Source of the DNA: Paenibacillus doosanensis
GTDB lineage: Bacteria; Bacillota; Bacilli; Paenibacillales; NBRC-103111
NCBI RefSeq assembly: GCF_025060755.1
Contig: NZ_JANYUY010000041.1
Span: forward strand, 1-64,000
Direction: 5' to 3'
Length of the DNA stretch: 64,000 nucleotides
Shown: positions 57,792 to 64,000 of the stretch, piece after piece
Position numbering within the stretch: position 1 is the stretch's first letter
Layout of the letters: every line of letters begins with the position of its first letter
Notes under the pieces: generated by a model
The model's database searches: none
The model's input: the letters and a program-made list of their open reading frames with translations, nothing else
What the model was told of the DNA's origin: nothing
Made by a program: the position numbers and the translations under genes

Positions 57792-58430
57792 TTACTGCCG
57801 CTTCCGCAAAAACCGTTCCAAATGCTCCTTCACCATCACGAACACATCGTCGATGACCCCGTTGGCGTCAATGCTGACAATCCGCTCGGGAAAACGCTCC
57901 GCTAGGATCAGGTAGCCTTCACGTACTTTCTGGTGGAACGCCAGCGACTCCAGATCCAGACGGTTAATTTCCCTGTCCTTGCGAGAATGGATTCTCCGCA
58001 GGCCCTCCTCGGGACTCACATCAAGAAAAATCGTCAAGTCGGGGAATGTATGTTCTATAGCGAATTGATTAATCATCAGCACCTCTTCGATGCCAAGACC
58101 TCTTGCATATCCTTGATAAGCCAAGCTGCTGTCGATAAACCGGTCACAGATGATGACTTTGCCCGCTTCGAGGGAAGGAACGATTTTCTCGACAAAATGC
58201 TGCCTTCTCGCCGCGGCGTACAGCAGCGCTTCGGTTCTAGCTTCCATCTTCGTATTTTTCGTGTCCAAAATGACCGACCGGATTTGCTCCGCTATTTCAA
58301 TACCGCCCGGCTCCCGGGAGGTAACGACTTCATGCCCAAGCGCGGATAAATACCCGCTAAGCAGCTCTATCACTGTGGTCTTGCCCGCGCCTTCGCAGCC
58401 TTCGACCGTTAAAAAATACCCTCTTTGCAT
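57792..58430 (-). CDS. tmk: Thymidylate kinase
   Basis: Phosphorylates dTMP to dTDP. 212 residues: P-loop [10 protein letters not shown] (10-19), [32 protein letters not shown] and [11 protein letters not shown]-type segment (here [14 protein letters not shown]). ATG at 58430 with GGAG ahead. It is the upstream end of the conserved tmk-yabB block; the next genes (58679 on) are accessory. Confidence 0.97.
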   Translation of the reverse strand: MQRGYFLTVEGCEGAGKTTVIELLSGYLSALGHEVVTSREPGGIEIAEQIRSVILDTKNTKMEARTEALLYAAARRQHFVEKIVPSLEAGKVIICDRFIDSSLAYQGYARGLGIEEVLMINQFAIEHTFPDLTIFLDVSPEEGLRRIHSRKDREINRLDLESLAFHQKVREGYLILAERFPERIVSIDANGVIDDVFVMVKEHLERFLRKRQ

Positions 58431-58623
58431 TCCATTGACTCCAATCTGTATAAATGGCCGACCTTGCGGCTTTTACGGCTAAAACCATACGTTATCCTTT
58501 AAAGATATTATGATTATATACTTTTTACCGCATAATACCTAGCGCATCGATCCATTTGGCGAGAAAAACATGCAGAAAACAAAATTCCCCGCTCCCCGTA
58601 AAACTTGTTAAGCGTCGTGTCCG

Positions 58624-58656
58624 ACAAAAAAGCATGCCTCGACATCGCGAAGCATG
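58624..58656 (-). terminator. Fucosidase operon terminator
   Basis: AGCATGC/GCATGCT hairpin with inner TCG/CGA pairs and six T in minus sense, ~20 bases after the fucosidase stop. Confidence 0.9.
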
Positions 58657-58678
58657 CTCATGCTCAATTCAATGGAAA

Positions 58679-59932
58679 TTACAAAATAGAGTCAACGTTA
58701 TAGACGGCAAAGCTACGGATGGATGCTCCCCCCGTCTGCTCTACGATACTGAGCCGGAGACGATCGGTGGTGACAGAGGGAAACCGATCGATTTTTTTAT
58801 GGCCGATGGCGCTCCCTCTAACCAGTTCGACCCACCCTCCTTCGACCGCGGCTTCCAGCGCATACTCGCGTACGCGCTCGCCGAAGCGGATATCTTCCAT
58901 CAGCACGGCATGGTTTATCGTCAGCGGCCGGTCGAGATGTATTTCCCTGTGCTCCGAGCGCTCGTCCGCAGCCGCGGCGGGCTGCCCGAAGCTGCGCCGG
59001 ATCTCCTCGCCGAAGTCGAGCAGCCGCTGCGCGTCCGCTTCGGGGAACAGCCCGCGGCGGTCTGGAGCGACATTCAGCAGCAGCGTTGCGCCGTGTCCGA
59101 CCGAGCGATAATAGACATCCATCAGCTCACGCAGAGTGAGCAAGCTCGCTACATCGTCCGGATGCCAGAACCAATGGTTTTTACGTATCGGAACATCGCA
59201 TTCGGCCGGCAGCCAAGCGGGCGTCTCGGGCAACCACCGCTGCTTCTCCTCGGTAAACATGCTGATGCGCGCCGTCTCGGCCGCGTTCCAGCACGGATAA
59301 GGGGCTACGCCGTCTTCATTGCCGACCCATCGGATCGTGGGAGCCCCCATATTGAAGATCATCGCCTCCGGCTGATAACGTTTCACCAATCCGATAATGC
59401 GCCGCCAATCGTACTGCCTCCCCTCCGATCCCGCTCCGTCGAACCAGACTTCGACAAGCGGCCCGTAACCGGTCAGCAGCTCCGTCAATTGAGCGGCATA
59501 AAAGTCGTCGTAGGCGGCGGGATCGGCATAGCACTCTGCGTTGCGGTCCCAAGGCGAAACATAAATGCCGAAGCCCATGCCTTCCTTGCGGCAGGCTTCC
59601 GCGCATTCTTTCACGACGTCGCCGGCTCCGTTCCTCCACGGGCTCGATTTTACCGAGTATCCGGTAGTCGCGGTAGGCCATAAGCAGAAGCCGTCATGAT
59701 GCTTCGCCGTCAAGACGAAGTAACGGAAGCCCGCTTCCTTGGCGGTTCGCACCCATTGATGCGCATCCAGCTCGGTCGGCTGAAACCGCTGGGGCGAGTC
59801 GGTACCGTCCCCCCATTCCTGATCGCAAAACGTATTGATGCCAAAATGACAAAAGACTCCCAGCTCCAAATCCTGCCACAGGAGCTGCTCCCGCGAGGGC
59901 ATTGCGGGGGTAGGAATGCTTGGCTGCTGCAT
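58679..59932 (-). CDS. Alpha-L-fucosidase, GH29 family
   Basis: 417 residues, no signal peptide, so probably cytoplasmic and acting on imported fucosides. LELGVFCHFGINTF, YFVLTAKHHDGFCLWP, and EVWFDGAGSEG with the likely nucleophile Asp are GH29 hallmarks; DRRGLFPEADAQRLLDFGEEIR matches the family C-terminal part. The second of two in-frame ATGs (59932) is preferred, six bases after AAAGGAGG. It follows the sugar-transport genes. Exact linkage specificity is unknown. Confidence 0.9.
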   Translation of the reverse strand: MQQPSIPTPAMPSREQLLWQDLELGVFCHFGINTFCDQEWGDGTDSPQRFQPTELDAHQWVRTAKEAGFRYFVLTAKHHDGFCLWPTATTGYSVKSSPWRNGAGDVVKECAEACRKEGMGFGIYVSPWDRNAECYADPAAYDDFYAAQLTELLTGYGPLVEVWFDGAGSEGRQYDWRRIIGLVKRYQPEAMIFNMGAPTIRWVGNEDGVAPYPCWNAAETARISMFTEEKQRWLPETPAWLPAECDVPIRKNHWFWHPDDVASLLTLRELMDVYYRSVGHGATLLLNVAPDRRGLFPEADAQRLLDFGEEIRRSFGQPAAAADERSEHREIHLDRPLTINHAVLMEDIRFGERVREYALEAAVEGGWVELVRGSAIGHKKIDRFPSVTTDRLRLSIVEQTGGASIRSFAVYNVDSIL

Positions 59933-59991
59933 GGTCATCCTCCTTTATTATGAACGGCGCGTTGGACTACGGCGGCCCGTAAGCCCGCAGC

Positions 59992-60031
59992 AAGCCCGCT
60001 TCCTCCGCCCCAGCGGGCGGAGAGCGGGCTT
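59992..60031. other. Strong GC hairpin between binding protein and fucosidase genes
   Basis: AAGCCCGCT/AGCGGGCTT arms with an inner CCGCC/GGCGG pair; no T tail. A smaller AGCGG/CCGCT hairpin lies at 60040-60054. Likely stabilises the upstream mRNA or limits read-through, giving more binding protein than enzyme. Confidence 0.7.
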
Positions 60032-60064
60032 CATCTGCAAGCGGCTAAACCGCTCTGCTGCTTT

Positions 60065-61600
60065 TTACTTCGACGCCTTCGCTTTATAGCTTTCATTCGT
60101 TTCCTTCAGATGGCTTTGGAAGCCGGAGTCGTCCTTCATCGTTTTGACGAATTTATCCCAGTCGTCCAGGCTGGACTTGCCGATGATAACGTTAATGATC
60201 ATATCGTTGATCTTCTTATTCCAATCGGCGCCCTTTTCCTTAAATGCCGCCGATTTAGGAAGACCGTACTCGGGATTCGGCTCGGATACGGCAGCGATCG
60301 TGTCGATCAGCTTTTTGTTATAATCCAGCACATCGCTCGGGATGCCTGCCGTAGCGGCACGCAAATATTTGTTATAGTAGCCGGTCACCCATTGGCCGGT
60401 GGAATCGCCGGAATAGCCTTTCTTCTTGCCGTCTTCCGTCTGCGTCACCGAACCGTCGGAAGCGAGCGTAAAGTCGACATCCTTAATTCCGTAAGTGCCC
60501 AGATTGTATCCTTCTTCCGTTGCCGTATAATCATAAACTTCAAGAATGCGCTTAAGCTTCTCCTCGCTGACCTTTTTGCTGACCAGGAACTGGCCGTAGT
60601 AGCCGATAGCCTGCTCATAATGCGCCTTGCCGTCCGACGCTTTCGGCAATTCGAATGCCATTAGGTTGGCGTCCGGATTCGCCTTTTTCAAATCGAGATT
60701 GAATTTGTACGCGTCCGATACGTTCGTAATGGCCGCTCCGGCTTTGCCCTGCACCACCATATCCCGTACTTGCTGGCTCTTCATGACAGGCAAATCCGGC
60801 ACGATGCCCCCGGCCTGGAACGTCTTGTTCCAAAACTGGAGCGCTTCCTTCGCCTGTGGAGTCATCCAGTTCGGCGTAATGCCGTCGGCATCCTGGTGCC
60901 AGCCCGTGCCTGCCCCGAACATACTGATCAGGTAACCGGCAGGTCCGGGAGAACCGAACAGCGCGAGCCCGTACGTATCGGCCTTGCCGTTGCCGTCAGG
61001 ATCGTTTTTCGCGAATGCGGACAGCACGTTGTACAGCTCATCCATCGTCTTCGGCGGCTGCAAACCGAGCTTATCCAGCCAATCCTTGCGCAAAATCAGC
61101 GCCTCGGACCCGTCCAGCGGTCGTACCCGAGGCAGCGAATACAGCTTGCCTTTAATCGAAGCGTTATCAAATACGTTTTGCGGATATTTCGACAAATTCG
61201 GATAATTTTTAATATATGGCGTCAGCTCCCAAAAAGCTCCCTTGTCGATGCCGTTCAGAAAGCTCGGCGTGGTGCTGAAATCTTCGACGAACGTCACGTC
61301 GGGAATGTCGTTAGAAGCAAGCAAAACATTCAGTTTCTCCGTAATATTGTTCGCAGGAATATAATTGATCTTCAGATTGACGTTGAACTTCTCGCCGATC
61401 TTCTTCAGCCCTTCCAGCTCGCCTGTCGGCGCGGCGCTGAACGCTATGGTCGTAATCGAAATATCCATCGGCTTGCCGGAGGAATCCCCGCCTGGTGAGG
61501 ATGCTCCATCCGAACCGGACTTGCCGCCGCCGCATGCGGCCAGCGAAGCGATCAGGGCGATCGATACGGCGCCTGCCGCCATTTTATTCAACTTATTCAT
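60065..61600 (-). CDS. Extracellular sugar-binding lipoprotein of an ABC transporter (LplA-like)
   Basis: 511 residues. Signal peptide with lipobox SLAAC (Cys23), Gly/Ser-rich linker, then a family 1 solute-binding fold (KFNVNLKINYIPANNITEKLN, DIPDVTFVED, SLPRVRPLDGSEALILRKDWLDKL). Related to the lipoproteins paired with LplB/LplC permeases. The ATG has GGGAGGTC ahead. Ligand unknown; the adjacent fucosidase suggests fucosylated oligosaccharides. Confidence 0.9.
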   Translation of the reverse strand: MNKLNKMAAGAVSIALIASLAACGGGKSGSDGASSPGGDSSGKPMDISITTIAFSAAPTGELEGLKKIGEKFNVNLKINYIPANNITEKLNVLLASNDIPDVTFVEDFSTTPSFLNGIDKGAFWELTPYIKNYPNLSKYPQNVFDNASIKGKLYSLPRVRPLDGSEALILRKDWLDKLGLQPPKTMDELYNVLSAFAKNDPDGNGKADTYGLALFGSPGPAGYLISMFGAGTGWHQDADGITPNWMTPQAKEALQFWNKTFQAGGIVPDLPVMKSQQVRDMVVQGKAGAAITNVSDAYKFNLDLKKANPDANLMAFELPKASDGKAHYEQAIGYYGQFLVSKKVSEEKLKRILEVYDYTATEEGYNLGTYGIKDVDFTLASDGSVTQTEDGKKKGYSGDSTGQWVTGYYNKYLRAATAGIPSDVLDYNKKLIDTIAAVSEPNPEYGLPKSAAFKEKGADWNKKINDMIINVIIGKSSLDDWDKFVKTMKDDSGFQSHLKETNESYKAKASK

Positions 61601-61768
61601 CGAAATGACCTCCCATAATGTATGGTTTCTATAGCGAACCCCGGTTATCCTTTTTACAATCCGAGGATACGGCGCTTGCTAACGTTGACGCTAAACGAAA
61701 TGAATTTCCCGAAATGACCGCTAGCCCGCCTGAATCCCCGCTAAGGAAGCGGCGGACAGCTATGCTTC

Positions 61769-62650
61769 TCATCCTTTTACCGAACCGACCATCATTCCTT
61801 TGACGAAATATTTTTGCAGGAACGGATACACGATCACAATAGGAACGGACGATACGACGACGGCCGCCATTTTGATCACTTCCGGTGGCACGGTCTGCTC
61901 GCTCTGAATCATCGCCGCCACGCTGGGATCGGCCATTTGCGTCGAAGCCTGAATCAGCAGCATTTGCAAAATTACCTGCATCGGCCGAAGCGCGTCGTCG
62001 TTAATGTACAGAATGGCGTTGAAGTACGTATTCCAATAGCCGACCGCGAAAAACAATCCGAAAGCGGCCAGCGCGGGAACAGATAACGGCAGCATGATCC
62101 GGAAAAACACGCCGATGTCGGAGCAGCCGTCGATTTTAGCTGCTTCCTCCAGCTCCGCGGGCATCTCCTGGTAAAAATTTTTCATCAGAAACACGTACCA
62201 GGCGCCCGTTAATACCGGCAAAATAAGCGACCAGAGCGTATTCGTCAAACCGAGTGTATCCACCAGCATATAGTTTGGAATCATCCCCGGCTGGAAGAGC
62301 ATCGTCAGCAAGATGGCGACAAGAAAAAACTGCTTGCCCTTCAAGCGGCTGCGGGACAGTACATACGCAAGCGAGCTTGTTACCGCCAGACTCAGCGCCG
62401 TACCTCCTACAGCCAGCACCGCGCTGACCCCCATAGACTGCAAAAACGTATTCGTCGACAAAATGTACCGGTACGAGTCAAGGCTCCATTTTTCCGGAAA
62501 CAACACGATCGATTTCGTTACAAATTCGTTCGCATCGGTAAAAGACACGATCACAACATATAGAAAAGGCAGCATCGTCACCAAAGCAATCAGACTTAGT
62601 ACCGTGTAATTCAACGTTTGAAACATACGGGTTCCCGCCGTCGGCTTCAT
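61769..62650 (-). CDS. Carbohydrate ABC permease, LplC-like
   Basis: 293 residues, six predicted membrane helices, CUT1 family. The cytoplasmic EAA loop reads ELEEAAKIDGCSDIGVFFRIMLP. ATG overlaps the partner permease stop by one base (TGATG). No ATPase gene is present in the cluster, so a shared MsmX-type ATPase is likely. Confidence 0.93.
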   Translation of the reverse strand: MKPTAGTRMFQTLNYTVLSLIALVTMLPFLYVVIVSFTDANEFVTKSIVLFPEKWSLDSYRYILSTNTFLQSMGVSAVLAVGGTALSLAVTSSLAYVLSRSRLKGKQFFLVAILLTMLFQPGMIPNYMLVDTLGLTNTLWSLILPVLTGAWYVFLMKNFYQEMPAELEEAAKIDGCSDIGVFFRIMLPLSVPALAAFGLFFAVGYWNTYFNAILYINDDALRPMQVILQMLLIQASTQMADPSVAAMIQSEQTVPPEVIKMAAVVVSSVPIVIVYPFLQKYFVKGMMVGSVKG

Positions 62651-63645
62651 CAGTACAGCCCCTCCTCTCCGAACTTCTTGGCCAGGCGGTTGCCTCCGAC
62701 GACGAGGATCAAGCCTACGACCGATTTAAAGACGCCGGCAACCGTCGCATAGCCGAACCTTCCGTTCAGTATCCCCACGCGGTATACGTACGTGTCGAAC
62801 ACATCGGCTACAGCGGAGACGGGGGCGCTCGACATCAGATAAATTTGCTCGAAACCGACCTCCATCACCTGGCCGAGCCGCAGGATGAACAGGACGATGA
62901 TCGTGCTCCGAATGCCCGGAAGCGTCACGTTCAGCATCTGCTTCCAGCGGTTCGCCCCGTCGATCTGAGCTGCCTCGTACAATTCCTGATTGATCGAAGT
63001 CAATGCCGCGAGAAAAATAATCGTTCCCCAACCCGCTTCCTTCCATATGCTTTGGGCTGTCAGCATGAGCCAGAAGCCGTTAGGATCGGTTAAGAACGGA
63101 ATCGCCTTTCCTCCCGATTGGGTAATGAGCTGATTGACTACGCCGGTGCCTTGACTTAAGAGCAGAAAGCAGATGCCGACGATAACGACCCAAGACAGGA
63201 AATGCGGCAAGTAAACGACCGTTTGCACGAACCGCTTGAAGACGAGTCCCCGGACTTCGTTCAGCAGCAGCGCGAGAATAATCGGCATCGGGAAGAAAAA
63301 GATAATGTTCATGAAACTGATCGCCATCGTATTGCGGAACAATATCCAAAAGTCGGGATTGGTGAAAAACTCATGGAAATATTTAAATCCTACCCACTCG
63401 CTTCCCCAGAAGCCGCTCCAAGGCGAGTAATCTTTAAAAGCCAATGCCAAGCCCCAAACGGGCAAGTACTTGAATATAAGAAAAAATAACAGACCGGGCG
63501 CGGCAAGCAAGTACAAGCCTTTGTCGCGCTTTAACGCAACGGCCCATTCCTGCAGCATTCCGGGCCTTTCCCTCTTCGCCCGAAGTTTCGCCGCTGCACT
63601 AAGCTCATCTGCGCGGCGGACAGCTTTAGCTCCCGTTTGTTCCAT
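62650..63645 (-). CDS. Carbohydrate ABC permease, LplB-like
   Basis: 331 residues from the ATG at 63645, which has AGGAGGTG six bases ahead. Six membrane helices; EAA loop ELYEAAQIDGANRWKQMLNVTLP. First gene of the four-gene unit permease-permease-binding protein-fucosidase. Confidence 0.93.
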   Translation of the reverse strand: MEQTGAKAVRRADELSAAAKLRAKRERPGMLQEWAVALKRDKGLYLLAAPGLLFFLIFKYLPVWGLALAFKDYSPWSGFWGSEWVGFKYFHEFFTNPDFWILFRNTMAISFMNIIFFFPMPIILALLLNEVRGLVFKRFVQTVVYLPHFLSWVVIVGICFLLLSQGTGVVNQLITQSGGKAIPFLTDPNGFWLMLTAQSIWKEAGWGTIIFLAALTSINQELYEAAQIDGANRWKQMLNVTLPGIRSTIIVLFILRLGQVMEVGFEQIYLMSSAPVSAVADVFDTYVYRVGILNGRFGYATVAGVFKSVVGLILVVGGNRLAKKFGEEGLY

Positions 63646-63690
63646 AAGCTTCACCTCCTGTTGTCGTGACTCGCGAATCGTAATGTCTGT

Positions 63691-63720
63691 ATCTTACCGG
63701 GAGAGTCCAGAGCCGCTCAA
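63691..63720 (-). promoter_or_regulatory. Possible sugar operon promoter
   Basis: Minus strand: TTGAGC at 63715-63720 and TAAGAT at 63691-63696, spacer 18. Both hexamers are only partial matches. Confidence 0.4.
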
Positions 63721-63747
63721 GGTCCAATTCTTATGCTGCGGCGGAGC

Positions 63748-63775
63748 GAAAAAAGGGGGATGTCTCCAGCATTCC
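63748..63775 (-). terminator. Possible terminator upstream of the sugar operon
   Basis: GGAATG/CATCCC short hairpin with one mismatch followed by CCTTTTTT in minus sense. It would end a transcript entering from repeat copy B. Confidence 0.4.
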
Positions 63776-63867
63776 AAATCATGCTTATCCCTTGCTGAGA
63801 CTGGACCCGCGGCATCTGTTCCCCGATTTTGTCCTCATGCTTCCGTTAAAAAATGAGCATCCCTGCA

Positions 63868-64000
63868 CAAAGAACAAATCCCCCAAAAGCCATCCATGCC
63901 GCCGACGCGGCACCACAGACAATGGAAATGGGGTACCAAGAGTAATTTCCAGGGTAGTGACGTGATGCTCTGAAGCTTATTCCGTCCGCATCCAGCCTAA
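63868..64000. repeat. Dispersed repeat, copy B (cut by window edge)
   Basis: Same orientation as copy A at 22529-22661, 131 of 133 bases identical; it begins at CAAAGAAC and runs off the window, so the true length is unknown. It lies beside the accessory sugar cluster. Confidence 0.9.

Larger units (their letters stand above)
63646..64000. other. Region upstream of the sugar operon
   Basis: 355 bases. It holds a possible promoter (63691-63720), a possible minus-strand terminator (63748-63775) for something beyond the window, and repeat copy B. I see no gene and no clear catabolite-response element. Confidence 0.6.

Overview
This window reads as a chromosomal segment from a spore-forming Bacillales, most like Paenibacillaceae. 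It carries many sporulation genes (spoIIE, spoVB, spoVT, spoVG, fin, yabG, yabP, yabQ, an alpha/beta SASP and abrB with Spo0A boxes). The gene order is that of the origin-proximal B. subtilis region running from tmk to lysS and an rRNA operon, here read in reverse. Differences from B. subtilis are nadA-nadB-nadC between ftsH and coaX, a PrsA-like lipoprotein between mfd and spoVT, and an HD-phosphohydrolase gene where metS would precede tatD. I cannot name a species.

Layout: nearly everything is on the minus strand; abrB is the only plus-strand gene I accept. From left to right: the 5' end of a 16S rRNA gene with tandem promoters; lysS and greA; a dusB-yazB-folK-folB-folP-pabC-pabA-pabB folate block; cysK, a parvulin-type foldase, hslO and coaX; nadC-nadB-nadA; ftsH, hpt, tilS, a YabT-like kinase, a YabS-like VWA protein and spoIIE; tRNA-Met; yabR, divIC, yabQ, yabP, rqcP and hup; mazG, spoVB, spoVT, a foldase lipoprotein, mfd, fin, pth and ctc; glmU, spoVG, ridA, purR, ispE, sspF, veg, yabG, rsmA, rnmV and yabE; tatD, the HD gene, divergent abrB; rsmI, yabB, yabA, ricT, holB, yaaR, darA and tmk; and finally an accessory carbohydrate cluster of two ABC permeases, a binding lipoprotein and a GH29 alpha-L-fucosidase.

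Regulatory signals can be read directly. A ydaO/yuaA-type c-di-AMP riboswitch plus terminator precedes yabE, and the c-di-AMP receptor DarA is also encoded here. spoIIE has a promoter with the unusual 21-base spacer of Spo0A-activated genes. abrB has two adjacent Spo0A boxes just after its promoter, and further boxes lie in front of the divergent HD gene. spoVG has a sigma-H promoter, purR a near-consensus PurBox, and veg two consensus tandem sigma-A promoters.

The least explained item is a near-identical repeat of at least 131 bases, present between spoIIE and yabS and again at the right edge beside the sugar cluster. It is rich in inverted repeats and fits no family I recognise. The rest is mostly conserved housekeeping and sporulation sequence.
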